DNA of 64,000 nucleotides from Ecytonucleospora hepatopenaei (taxonomy: Eukaryota; Microsporidia; Enterocytozoonidae): assembly GCA_026692725.1 (NCBI GenBank), contig JAPMUG010000002.1:62001-126000 (forward strand), in the 5' to 3' direction. The notes below the pieces were generated by a model that made no database searches, was not told the origin of the DNA, and saw nothing but the letters and a program-made list of their open reading frames with translations. Every line of letters begins with the position of its first letter. Position 1 is the first letter of the stretch. Shown here one piece after another: positions 9,778 through 19,303 of this stretch. A program made the position numbers and the translations under genes.

Positions 9778-9983
9778 TAATTTAAAATATAAAACTATTT
9801 AAACATATAAATAACAAATTTTATACTAAAATAATGTAAATTTAACATTAAAAAGTATTTTATAAAATAAAAACAATATCATACAATATTATACAATAAT
9901 AAATAGAAATAAAATATTTGAAAATATTTAAATAATTCAAAAAATTACCCATAAATATTTTTTAGAATTTTATTTTATTTATA

Positions 9984-11027
9984 ATGAATAATAAAGTAAA
10001 TATAACTAAAAAACTTTTAAACATTAAGAATAAAAAAGTTTTAAACAGTAATAGTAAAATAGAAAACATTAAGAATAAAAAACAAGAAAACATTAATAAT
10101 AAAACAGTTTTAAATAATAATACTGAATGTATGTTTGAAAAAGTACTCAAAAAAAGATTAGAAGGAGGACAATTTAGAATGTTAAATGAAAAAATGTACA
10201 AAAACAAAGAATTAGATGCTGAACAAGTTGAAAGATACCATACATTCTATAGAAATCAAGTTAAGAAATGGCCTATTGATCCCAACACTATGGTTTTAAA
10301 GGAACTGGATGAAAAGTTGGTTAAGCTTAATTTTTTGCATAAAAATACAAAAATTAAAGTTGCAGATTTAGGGTGTGGGGATGTTTCAAAATATAAAAAT
10401 TACAAATTTACATGTAAAAATACAGAATTTGATTTTTATGATAAATATGTGATAGAAGACACAAATAGTGCAATTGGTAAAAAAGAAAATAAAGACATAA
10501 ATTATTTTAATCCTGTAATAAAATGTGATTTAACAGACATTAAAATAAAGAGCAATTCCTATGATGTTGTAATATGTTGTCTAAGTCTGATGATGGATGA
10601 TATTACAAATGTTATGGTTGAAATAAACAGAATATTAAAGATGGGTGGTATATTTATATTTGCAGAAGTAAGAAGTAGAATAAATAGTATTCATAATTTT
10701 GTTAATAAATTATGTAAGTATGGATATAAAGCAGAAAATGTTAATTCAAGTAACAAATATTTTACAATTATAAGAATGGTTAAAATAGAAGAAGTATATG
10801 ATTATACGAAGGAAAATATAAATAATACTGAAAATATTAGTGAAAATATAAATAATACTAATAATACTGAAAATATAAATAATATTAATAATACCAATAA
10901 TACTGAAGATAATATAAAAGAATGTAAAAAAAGTAAAAAGTCTTTGTTAATTTCCAAAGTAAAAAATTACATGAAAAAGAAAAACAATAGGTTAATTCTT
11001 AAAACATGCAATTATAAGAAAAGATGA
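9984..11027 (+). CDS. RRP8: Rrp8-like rRNA (adenine-N1) methyltransferase
   Basis: Rrp8 methylates N1 of an adenine in large-subunit rRNA in the nucleolus. The signature blocks appear in order: GGQFRMLNEKMY (about residues 62-73), YHTFYRNQVKKWP (about 84-96), the SAM-binding ADLGCGD (about 130-136), CDLTD, DVVICCLSLMMDDITN and GGIFIFAEVRSR. The N-terminus is an Asn/Lys-rich basic tail of the kind that targets nucleolar proteins. After residue ~265 comes a repetitive NINNTENINN tract, then a Lys-rich C-terminus (KNYMKKKNNR). The low-complexity tails mark the start of the AT-expanded block; the catalytic core is intact. CCC at 9948-9950 precedes the ATG by about 34 nt. Confidence 0.9.
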   Translation: MNNKVNITKKLLNIKNKKVLNSNSKIENIKNKKQENINNKTVLNNNTECMFEKVLKKRLEGGQFRMLNEKMYKNKELDAEQVERYHTFYRNQVKKWPIDPNTMVLKELDEKLVKLNFLHKNTKIKVADLGCGDVSKYKNYKFTCKNTEFDFYDKYVIEDTNSAIGKKENKDINYFNPVIKCDLTDIKIKSNSYDVVICCLSLMMDDITNVMVEINRILKMGGIFIFAEVRSRINSIHNFVNKLCKYGYKAENVNSSNKYFTIIRMVKIEEVYDYTKENINNTENISENINNTNNTENINNINNTNNTEDNIKECKKSKKSLLISKVKNYMKKKNNRLILKTCNYKKR

Positions 11028-11438
11028 TTGAAATAAATTAATTATTAAATAATGAATAAAATATAAATATATTAAATAATGTATATAATGTTAATATATT
11101 GAATAATTTATAAAATATAAATATATTAAATAATGAATAAAATATAAATATATTAAATAAAAAGAATATTTATTACTAAAAATATAAATATGTGTTATAT
11201 ATAAATATCAATAAATCAATATCAATTATTTGTTTTGACCCTTTTATTTTTTATTATTTGATATTATATATAATATACTATATAAGTAATTATATTTTAT
11301 TATTTGATATTATATATTTTATACTATATACTTTATATTTTATTATTTGATATTATACATAATATACTATATAATTAATTATATTTTATTATTTGATATT
11401 ATATATTTTATACTATATACTTTATATTTTATTATTTA
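11028..11438. repeat. AT-rich intergenic tandem repeats
   Basis: The first ~140 bp repeat an 'attaaataatgaataaa'-like unit. From about 11257 to 11430 a ~94-bp unit containing ATTATTTGATATTATA is present twice almost perfectly. A CCC at 11239-11241 (GACCCTTTT) precedes the duplicated block, so the expansion lies between the presumed start signal and the next ATG. No gene seen. Confidence 0.75.
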
Positions 11439-12572
11439 ATGTTTTGTTTTTATATTTTAAATAGTATTCTATGTATTAATAACATAAATAATGAAATAAA
11501 TAATGAAATTTTAAATTCAAGTAATAAAATTAAAATATGTAAAAATCAATTAATTACATGTTATACATTTGTTAGTAGAAATAAATCATTTTATTTATTA
11601 AATGGTTTAAAAGCTACATTAAGCCATAAAGATAAAATAACATACAAAGATGCTAGAAAAAATACGCTTAATTATTTTTACATGTTGACTATATTTTTAC
11701 TAAATAAAGATAGTAAAATTATATTAAATAAAGATAGTAAAATTATATTAAATAAAGATAGTAAAATTATATTAAATAAAGAACACAAAATTTTAAACTT
11801 AAAAAATAGCAATAGACTTTTACTTAAGGAAATAACATCATATGAAGATATAGCAAATATAACAAACAATAAAGATGAAATATATGATATATATGAGAGT
11901 ATAAAGTTAAGAGTGTTAGGTATAAAAGAAGGTAAAAATGATGAATTATATGATTTAACAGATAATATAAAATATAATAATATAACTGATTATAATATAA
12001 AATATAATGATTATAATATAAAATACAATAATACAAATTATAACAATAATAATATTTATTATGATATTAATATATTAAATAATAATAAACATTTTACCAT
12101 AAAAATAGAAAATATAGAAAAATTAAGAAAGTTTGAAATATTTAAATATATTTTAAATAATAAAAATAAAGAAATAAAATATAATATATTATATCAAACA
12201 ATAGTTAATAATAAATATAATAATAGTATTTTATTTAGTAAATGTGCATTTTATAGAAAAGAAGAATTAGAAGAATTTCTAAGTGATACTGAACAAAAAA
12301 CAATATGTTTTACATTTGAATTTATAAATATAAATGAAATAGAATGTATTGATATATTTAAACAATTAGATTATATAACTAAATATACAAAAGAAGAAAA
12401 TATAAATAATTCTGATAATACTACTAATACTGATATATGTAATAATACTAATAATAATAAGTTAAATATTAAAAATATTATTTTTATTATAATATGTATA
12501 ATATTATCAATATGTATTATATTTTATATAATATATAATTATAATAAAAAGAAAAGAAATATCAATAAATAA
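11439..12572 (+). CDS. Asn-rich putative type I membrane protein with LNKDSKII repeats
   Basis: The 377-aa product starts with a short hydrophobic signal-like segment (MFCFYILNSILC) and ends with one strong transmembrane helix (about 347-369, IIFIIICIILSICIIFYII) and a basic tail NKKKRN, so it is probably exported with a lumenal or extracellular body. A 24-bp unit repeated in near-perfect tandem at about 11699-11782 encodes LNKDSKII three times, followed by a partial fourth. The rest mixes ordinary sequence with poly-Asn/Tyr tracts. It shares layout, though not clear sequence, with the genes at 12879 and 19875, suggesting a local family of exported proteins. No enzyme motif is visible. Confidence 0.6.
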   Translation: MFCFYILNSILCINNINNEINNEILNSSNKIKICKNQLITCYTFVSRNKSFYLLNGLKATLSHKDKITYKDARKNTLNYFYMLTIFLLNKDSKIILNKDSKIILNKDSKIILNKEHKILNLKNSNRLLLKEITSYEDIANITNNKDEIYDIYESIKLRVLGIKEGKNDELYDLTDNIKYNNITDYNIKYNDYNIKYNNTNYNNNNIYYDINILNNNKHFTIKIENIEKLRKFEIFKYILNNKNKEIKYNILYQTIVNNKYNNSILFSKCAFYRKEELEEFLSDTEQKTICFTFEFININEIECIDIFKQLDYITKYTKEENINNSDNTTNTDICNNTNNNKLNIKNIIFIIICIILSICIIFYIIYNYNKKKRNINK

Positions 12573-12878
12573 AATATTATAATTATATATTTATACATTT
12601 ATACATTTATACATTTATATATTTATACATTTATATATTTATATATTTATATATTTATACATTTATATATTTATACATTTATATATATTAACTATTAGTT
12701 TTTGATCATTTTTTTATATATCAAAATATATTTTTTAAAAATATTTGATATAACCCTTAACAATATTTTATAATATTTTTATAATATAACTAATACTATA
12801 TAAATAATTAATAATCAATATTTTATAAATAATTAATATTTTAAAAAATATAAATAATTAATAATTAATATATTGTAT
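12573..12878. repeat. ATTTATACAT-type tandem repeat and start region
   Basis: Decamer repeats alternating ATTTATACAT and ATTTATATAT run from about 12590 to 12690. A CCC at 12754-12756 lies 123 nt before the next ATG, with further AT repeats between. No gene seen. Confidence 0.7.
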
Positions 12879-13949
12879 ATGTTTAATTTATATTTTAATT
12901 TATTATTATCTGATAATATGTTTAATATTTATAATATATTAAATAATGATAATATATTAAATAATACTACTGATGATATAGTTATATATAAAGATACAAC
13001 TATCAACTGTAATTTTACTATATATAAAGGTAGTAATATACCTAATGGATATAAAGTAGATATACCAGTGGAAATAACCAATAGTGATGTTAATTTACTG
13101 AAATATGATATGTATGTTAATTTTACAATAGATAAAGGCATAGCATATGGTGTAACACAGAATGGTGATAGCAACAAAATATTAGAAAAGAGAGCAATTA
13201 AAAATAAAATATTAGAGCATACAGCATATTTAGATATAGATAATATATTATTATATATTACATATAATACTAATACTAATACTAATAATAATACTAATAC
13301 TAATACTAATAATAATACTACTAATAAAATAATATTAACATGTTTTAGAAATAATACATATTATGATCCATATATTATATTAGGTGATAATATTAATTCT
13401 AATAATCAATATATGCTATTAACATATGAATTAAAAGGTTATAGTGCAAAACTATCACTATATCATTATTATAAAAAATTAAATTGTATGAGCTTATTTG
13501 ATTTGATCAAAGGCACAGCAGGAAAAGGCATAGAAGTATTAAATAGGGATGAATTGATGGGTATTACTATGTTAACTAGTGATGCACTGTTTAACTTACA
13601 AAAGAGTGAAAATAGTGATAGTTTCCATTATGAGTATACAGTAAAAATAACATTATTGGATGATATAATAGGGAAGGGGATATTAAGGGATGAAGAGACA
13701 TTTAAGAATAAAATAAGAAATAAAATAGGAGAGAATACAAATTATAATTTATATAATAATAGATTATACAATAATAGTAATTTATATAATACAGATTATA
13801 ATACTAAATATAATAATAAATATAATAATACAGATTATAACAATAATACTAATAAATATAAAATATTATTTATATCACTAATAAGTATTATAGGTATAAT
13901 AGGTATAATAATAATTATAAGTATGGTATATAAATATATGAAGAAATAA
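12879..13949 (+). CDS. Putative type I membrane protein, Asn/Thr-repeat insert
   Basis: The 356-aa product has an N-terminal hydrophobic segment (MFNLYFNLLLSDN), a lumenal-type body of about 290 residues and a C-terminal transmembrane helix (ILFISLISIIGIIGIIIIISMVY) with a KYMKK tail. A (TNTNNN)-type insertion lies near residues 130-150 and an NNRLYNNSNLYN-type repeat precedes the membrane helix. The body between them (for example VNFTIDKGIAYGVTQNGDSNK and LFDLIKGTAGKGIEVLNRDELMG) reads like folded sequence, possibly beta-rich. I do not recognise it. The start is the ATG at 12879, two codons after an in-frame TTG. Confidence 0.6.
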   Translation: MFNLYFNLLLSDNMFNIYNILNNDNILNNTTDDIVIYKDTTINCNFTIYKGSNIPNGYKVDIPVEITNSDVNLLKYDMYVNFTIDKGIAYGVTQNGDSNKILEKRAIKNKILEHTAYLDIDNILLYITYNTNTNTNNNTNTNTNNNTTNKIILTCFRNNTYYDPYIILGDNINSNNQYMLLTYELKGYSAKLSLYHYYKKLNCMSLFDLIKGTAGKGIEVLNRDELMGITMLTSDALFNLQKSENSDSFHYEYTVKITLLDDIIGKGILRDEETFKNKIRNKIGENTNYNLYNNRLYNNSNLYNTDYNTKYNNKYNNTDYNNNTNKYKILFISLISIIGIIGIIIIISMVYKYMKK

Positions 13950-14089
13950 AATATATATTAACTATTAGATATAATATCAATTTTATAAAATTTATCCCTT
14001 TAATTTAAAAATAATATAATAATATAATATAATAATAATATATAATATAATACGTAAAAAATAATATAATACGTAATATAATATATAAT

Positions 14090-14242
14090 ATGAATATATT
14101 ATTTAATATACTATTATATTTATTATGTAATATTAAATTGATAATAATATTATGTACTATATTAATAATTAGTATAATAAATATAATAATAGTAATATTA
14201 TTAAAGAAGAAGAAAGATAATATAAGGAATAGACATATATAA
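14090..14242 (+). CDS. Small 50-aa putative membrane protein
   Basis: A short ORF encodes an N-terminal hydrophobic segment (MNILFNILLYLLC), then a second strongly hydrophobic helix rich in Ile and a KKKKD basic end. A CCC at 13996-13998 lies ~92 nt upstream, the same spacing pattern as its neighbours. The long hydrophobic run could be a by-product of A/T bias (ATA/ATT/TTA codons), so this is a tentative gene. Confidence 0.4.
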   Translation: MNILFNILLYLLCNIKLIIILCTILIISIINIIIVILLKKKKDNIRNRHI

Positions 14243-14575
14243 ATAAATTATATTATAAATATATATATATATATTATTGTATTGTATTATTATAAATAAA
14301 TATATTATAATTTATGTCATATTATCATATTTTATGATATATGATATATGATATAAATGTATAAGTGATATATCATAAATATTTTATCCCTAATTTAAAT
14401 ATAATATAATAATATAATAATATAATAATATAATAATATAATAATATAATATATAATAATTAATAATATAATAATATAATAATATAATAATATAATAATA
14501 TAATAATAATATAATAATATAATAATATAATAATATAATAATAATATAATAATATAATAATATAATATAATATAT
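14243..14575. repeat. (ATAAT)n / (AAT)n microsatellite between CCC signal and next ATG
   Basis: ATGATAT repeats are followed by TTATCCC (CCC at 14388-14390), then about 170 bp of nearly pure ATAAT/AAT repeat up to the ATG at 14576. No gene seen. Confidence 0.8.
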
Positions 14576-15064
14576 ATGTATTGTTTTTTATATTGTATTT
14601 ATAATAGTCAAATAGATAATCAACATGAATATAATAATATGCCATATAATGTAAATAATAATAATATATATGATTATAATCATGAATATTATACTATAAA
14701 TGCATATGATGATATAAATGCATATGATGATATAAATGCATTTGATTGGGATTATACTGATAGTTTAGTAGAATGTACTGATAGTAGTATGGATTCAGAT
14801 ACATTATTAAATGATACAATAGTTAGTGGTAGTATAAAGAATGATAATACTGATAATACTGATAATGATATAATAGTTAATAATGATAATGATATAATAA
14901 ATGGTTATATAAGACATAATGATAATGATAATAGTAATATAATAAATGGATATATAAGACATAATGATAATATATTAAACAATTCTATTAATGGTTATAT
15001 TAGACATGATCAAGAAGATAATCATAATGATATAATAAATGGTTATATTAGACATAATAAATGA
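14576..15064 (+). CDS. Repeat protein with four INGYIRH(N/D) units, putatively secreted
   Basis: The 162-aa product begins with a short hydrophobic segment (MYCFLYCIYNS) that may be a weak signal peptide. It carries three NAYDDI/NAFDW-like repeats at about residues 41-57 and an acidic middle. The C-terminal third has four copies of INGYIRH(N/D) with variable Asn/Asp linkers of 9-13 residues, the last at the C-terminus. The conserved heptamer against degenerate linkers suggests selection on the repeat, for example as a binding or processing motif. No homologue recognised. Confidence 0.55.
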   Translation: MYCFLYCIYNSQIDNQHEYNNMPYNVNNNNIYDYNHEYYTINAYDDINAYDDINAFDWDYTDSLVECTDSSMDSDTLLNDTIVSGSIKNDNTDNTDNDIIVNNDNDIINGYIRHNDNDNSNIINGYIRHNDNILNNSINGYIRHDQEDNHNDIINGYIRHNK

Positions 15065-15155
15065 TAATAGTATACTAAATATTTATTAATCAATATATAT
15101 TATATTATATTATACTATATTATATTATAATCAATATATATTATATTATATTATA

Positions 15156-15665
15156 CTATACTATCTCATATATAAATCCTTTATTAAATTTCTTGGTCAC
15201 TATCCCTTCCTTTACTAATATCCCTAATATTGATATTGTCTTGTACTTTGATAGCTTTGCTATCTTTACTAGCTCATCCAGCATTACACTCTTTTTCTCT
15301 TGTAATGCATTATATAATAGTTTAGATGCTATTTTAACTTTTTTATTTTCATTACTAAAAAGAATATCAATATTGGTTATATTGTTAGTATTATTCTTTG
15401 TATTATTGTTAGTATTATTGTTTGTATTATTCTTTGTATTATTGTTTGTATTATTGTTTGTATTATTGTTTGTATTCTTTATATTATTAGTATTATTACT
15501 GTTACTTATATCTAATGTATATGTTTCTATTGATAATAAATATGCTTCTAACTTAGCATTAAATAACTTTAATTTATTAGTGCTATTTGTTAGTTTATTA
15601 ACCTTATGTTTTATACTTATACATATATTAAGTATATCATTTTGTAGAGTAGAAATAGTATTCAT
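15156..15665 (-). CDS. Hypothetical protein with poly-Asn/Thr insert
   Basis: The 169-aa product has two ordinary-looking parts separated by a NTNNNT tract (about residues 58-97). The N-terminal part is helical. The C-terminal ~60 residues (LDELVKIAKLSKYKTISILGILVKEGIVTKKFNKGFIYEI) have the rhythm of a winged helix-turn-helix: two helices, then a strand-turn-strand. That would fit a transcription or complex-assembly factor, but this is shape only. GGG at 15765-15767 on the plus strand would be the CCC signal for this minus-strand gene, 100 nt upstream. It is divergent from the gene at 15865. Confidence 0.55.
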   Translation of the reverse strand: MNTISTLQNDILNICISIKHKVNKLTNSTNKLKLFNAKLEAYLLSIETYTLDISNSNNTNNIKNTNNNTNNNTNNNTKNNTNNNTNNNTKNNTNNITNIDILFSNENKKVKIASKLLYNALQEKKSVMLDELVKIAKLSKYKTISILGILVKEGIVTKKFNKGFIYEIV

Positions 15666-15864
15666 AAATTAAATATTATATTTTATTGTTTATTGTTATA
15701 TTTTTATATTTTTATATATAATAAATTAGTTATATATTGTTATATTGTTATATTTCTTTTATATGGGTATAAAATTATATTATAAATATAACCCATACCT
15801 TAAAATAGATAATAAGTATATAATATATAATATATATAGGTATATAATATAATATATAATATAT

Positions 15865-16884
15865 ATGCAAAATACTAATAATACTACTAATAGATTGTTA
15901 CAAAATAAAAATAACAATATATTACCTAATAAAAATAAATTACCTAATAAAAATAAATTAAATGATATAAATAGTATAAACGATAATAATGATATAAATA
16001 CTAATGATATAACATCAATATGTAATAGTACTGATGACAACAAAGAAAATGTTAGTGAAATATTTTTGGAGGGAAAAAGCATAAAAGAAGATATAAGAAA
16101 TAAATCATTAGATATAGATGATAATATATTAAATAATAACAATAGTAATATAAATAGTATAGATGATATATTAAATAATAGTATAGATGATATATTAAAT
16201 AATAGTAATAATAGTGATATAAGTAATAACAGTGATATAGATATGATAGATGTATATTATACTAAATATGCAATAGATAGAGTAAAAGAAGAAGAGATAA
16301 TAAATAAGAAAAGAATAAATGATAATACTAATAATACTAATTTATTATATGATAATGCTAATAATACTAATTTATTATATGATAATACTGATAATACTAA
16401 TTTAATATATGATACTACTAATAATAACAATAATACTAATTTATTATATGATAATACTGATAATATATTAAATATATGTGATATAAATACTAATAATAAA
16501 TGTAATAAAATAAAAAATAAAATATTTAAATTAATATATGATGAAATATATAAAATAGAAGAGAGATATATAAATAGAATAAAAGAGTTAGAAGAAGAAA
16601 ATATAATATTAAGGAATAATACTGATAATAAATATTATACAAATAGTAAAGTATATGATAATACAAATAGTAAAGTATATGATAATAATAGTAATAATAC
16701 AAATAGTAAAGTATATGATAATAATATATTATATAATAATATAATTAATAAGGTAATATATGAAAATAACATATATCTTAATAAATATAAAGAAGTATAT
16801 AAGTATAAGGTATATGAGAGTGTAAAGAAATATTTAGAAGAGTGGAAAAAAGAAGCACAGGATAAAATAAATAAATATAAATAA
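15865..16884 (+). CDS. Hypothetical Asn-rich protein with C-terminal coiled coil
   Basis: The 339-aa product is dominated by Asn/Asp low complexity with tandem units (LPNKNK twice, NSIDDILN twice, NTNLLYDN about four times, NTNSKVYDN about three times). The non-repetitive parts are a short helix near YYTKYAIDRVKEEEIINKKR, a coiled-coil-like KIFKLIYDEIYKIEERYINRIKELEEENIILRN in outline, and a charged C-terminal helix (VYESVKKYLEEWKKEAQDKI). No signal peptide. A structural or complex-subunit role is possible; I do not recognise it. CCC at 15792-15794. Confidence 0.55.
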   Translation: MQNTNNTTNRLLQNKNNNILPNKNKLPNKNKLNDINSINDNNDINTNDITSICNSTDDNKENVSEIFLEGKSIKEDIRNKSLDIDDNILNNNNSNINSIDDILNNSIDDILNNSNNSDISNNSDIDMIDVYYTKYAIDRVKEEEIINKKRINDNTNNTNLLYDNANNTNLLYDNTDNTNLIYDTTNNNNNTNLLYDNTDNILNICDINTNNKCNKIKNKIFKLIYDEIYKIEERYINRIKELEEENIILRNNTDNKYYTNSKVYDNTNSKVYDNNSNNTNSKVYDNNILYNNIINKVIYENNIYLNKYKEVYKYKVYESVKKYLEEWKKEAQDKINKYK

Positions 16885-16993
16885 AATATTTTTATAACCC
16901 ATAAAATTTATAGTTAATAGTTTATATAATTTATAATATAATAATATAATAATATATATAAAACGTAGAATATAATATATAATATAATATAAT

Positions 16994-18535
16994 ATGTCTA
17001 ATTATAGTGAAAAGAAATTAATAAAAATAAAAAAAGATGTTAATAAAATAGCAAAAGAAATAGAAAATACATCAATATATAAAGAATATATAAATAATAC
17101 TAACAGTATATCAAATACTAATAATATATCAAATACTAATAATATATTAAATGATAGTAAAAAATATAAATCTAAATCATATAATACTAAAATATATTTT
17201 AATAAAAAGAAAGTATCATGTATAATTGATCATTTTAAAGATATATCATTAATAAAATATAAAAGTATAAAAGATAAAGAAAACAATACAATAAACAGTA
17301 ACAATATAAATAATACTGATATATTAAATAACAATATAAATAATTCTAATTATAATCTATTTGATGATAATAGATATGTATATTGTATTAAGAAGTTAAA
17401 ACTATTTCCTAATTATCACAATAAAGAATTATTAAAGAAGTATGAATTAGATAAGACAAAGGCATTAAGAGATAGGTGTATAAGGAATGAGGCAGAGGAG
17501 TTACCACGTAAGACATATAAAATAGTATATAATACTAACAATACTAATAATACTAACAATATATTATATGATAATACAAATAATAACAGTAATACATTAT
17601 ATGATAATAACAGTAATAATACAAATAACAGTAATATAAATAATACAAACAATAACATACATTATGATAGTGTAACAATAGAAATAGAATATGATAATAA
17701 TATAAACAGTAATATAAATAACAGTAAAAACATTGTCACCCTTAAGAAAGTTGATGCCATTGAATACTTTGAAATTGAATCCTACGACAGGAGTGAGTTT
17801 GAATATGCCGTCTATAAGTTTGGTGACGACATCACTACCATTGCCAGGTACATGGACATGCCTATCAAGAAGGCCATCCTCCTCTTCTACGTCTTCCACT
17901 TCCAGTTCAGGCTGACTGAGTCTCTCTGCGAGGTGGTGGCGGTGAGGGAGTGGTGCAAGGAAGACAGGGAGGTGTTTGCCGAGTGCTACAAAAAGTATGG
18001 GAACATGACGCTGAAGAACATCACCCCCGCCTATTTCAAGGACTACAAGACAGAGAAGGATTTAAGCTTATACTACTATTACCATAACAACCAGGTGATA
18101 AATAGCAAGTGGAGTAAAGAGGAGAGAGGGATATTTCAAGAATTATATAAGATATTTAGGAAGGATTGGGAGATGTATACAGATAGGGGTATAAGTATAA
18201 TTAACAGTAATATAAATAATAGTATAATACATAATAGTATAATACATAATAGTAATATAAATAACAATAACAGTATATATGATAATATATTATATGATAA
18301 TAATATAAATAACAGTATATATGATAATATTACATATAATACTATTAATAAAGATATTAGTGATATTAAATCATATTATAATAATTATTATAAAAGACTG
18401 AGCGATAAAGAATTAATTGATGATGAAAGTAGATTTACATATAGAATGGATATACCATTAATAGAAAAGATAGAAGAGAGATATAGTAAGTTAGATAGGA
18501 AGAAGAGAAAGAAGAAAGTAGAGGAAATAATATGA
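16994..18535 (+). CDS. SANT/Myb-domain protein, corepressor (Snt1/NCoR)-like
   Basis: The 513-aa product has a compact conserved region (about residues 245-400) inside Asn-rich sequence. It reads as consecutive SANT-type modules: FEYAVYKFGDDITTIARYMD..., then WCKEDREVFAECYKKYGNMTLKNI...KTEKDLSLYYYYHNN, then WSKEERGIFQELYKIFRKDWEMYTDRG. The 'LYYY.H' ending resembles the NCoR/SMRT/Snt1 SANT domain, which in yeast works in a histone deacetylase complex. A nuclear, chromatin-linked role is therefore likely; the exact orthologue is not secure. DNA at 17731-18130, over this region, switches to GC-rich codons while both flanks are almost pure A/T. The C-terminus is strongly basic (RKKRKKKVEEII). Confidence 0.6.
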   Translation: MSNYSEKKLIKIKKDVNKIAKEIENTSIYKEYINNTNSISNTNNISNTNNILNDSKKYKSKSYNTKIYFNKKKVSCIIDHFKDISLIKYKSIKDKENNTINSNNINNTDILNNNINNSNYNLFDDNRYVYCIKKLKLFPNYHNKELLKKYELDKTKALRDRCIRNEAEELPRKTYKIVYNTNNTNNTNNILYDNTNNNSNTLYDNNSNNTNNSNINNTNNNIHYDSVTIEIEYDNNINSNINNSKNIVTLKKVDAIEYFEIESYDRSEFEYAVYKFGDDITTIARYMDMPIKKAILLFYVFHFQFRLTESLCEVVAVREWCKEDREVFAECYKKYGNMTLKNITPAYFKDYKTEKDLSLYYYYHNNQVINSKWSKEERGIFQELYKIFRKDWEMYTDRGISIINSNINNSIIHNSIIHNSNINNNNSIYDNILYDNNINNSIYDNITYNTINKDISDIKSYYNNYYKRLSDKELIDDESRFTYRMDIPLIEKIEERYSKLDRKKRKKKVEEII

Positions 18536-18826
18536 TATAAATTTTATAAATTATATGATATATAGTATATTATAGTATATTATAATATGATATATATAGT
18601 ATGATTATAGTATTATAGTATTATAGTATATGATATAATAATATTTTACACCCTTATTAAATAAACATATAAACATATAAACATATTATACTATAAGAAC
18701 ATAATAATATATAATACTATAATACTATAATATAAACATATAATAATATAATAATATAATATATAATACTATAATACTATAATACTATATAATAATAATA
18801 TAACAATATAACAAACATATACTATA
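18536..18826. repeat. AT microsatellite-rich spacer with CCC signal
   Basis: Short ATAGTATT/ATAATACT-type repeats fill this spacer. A CCC at 18651-18653 lies ~174 nt before the ATG of the broken ORF at 18827. No gene seen. Confidence 0.6.
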
Positions 18827-19120
18827 ATGGCACCCTAACAAAGATATAAAAAGAAAATATTACATAATACTAATTGTACTACTACTGATAATATAAATAG
18901 TACAGTATATAATGATAATAATATAAATAGTACTAATACTAATGATAAATGTAATGAAAATACTACTAATAAATGTAATGATAATATAATATGTAATGAT
19001 AATACTACTAATAAATGTAATGATAATATAATATATAATGATAATAAATGTAAGAATAAAAATAAAATTATTAAGGTTATTAATAAAATAGGTAAAATGT
19101 TAAGAATATTTAAGAAATAA
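18827..19120 (+). pseudogene. ORF of ~98 codons interrupted by TAA at codon 4
   Basis: From the ATG at 18827 the frame reads Met-Ala-Pro and meets TAA (18836-18838), then stays open for 93 more codons to TAA at 19118-19120. The downstream part has a Lys-rich beginning, Asn/Thr/Asp repeats with regularly spaced cysteines (TNKCNDNII twice) and a basic amphipathic end (KIIKVINKIGKMLRIFKK). There is no other ATG in this frame until near the end. The CCC signal spacing matches neighbouring genes. It is either a gene inactivated by a point change, a readthrough case, a non-ATG start or a sequence error. No homologue recognised. Confidence 0.4.
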
Positions 19121-19303
19121 ATAAAATAGTAAAATATATTTTATACCCTTATTATATAAATAATTGTTAATTATAATATAATACATATAACAGTATAATA
19201 TAATATAATACATATAACAGTATAATATAATATAATACATATAATATAATACATATAATATAATACATATAATATAATACATTATTTATTGTAATATTTT
19301 TAT

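Noticed and set aside
14400..14575. CRISPR-like or origin-like repeat array
   Set aside because: The units are ATAAT/AAT microsatellites with no spacers, in a eukaryotic genome. Slippage explains them.
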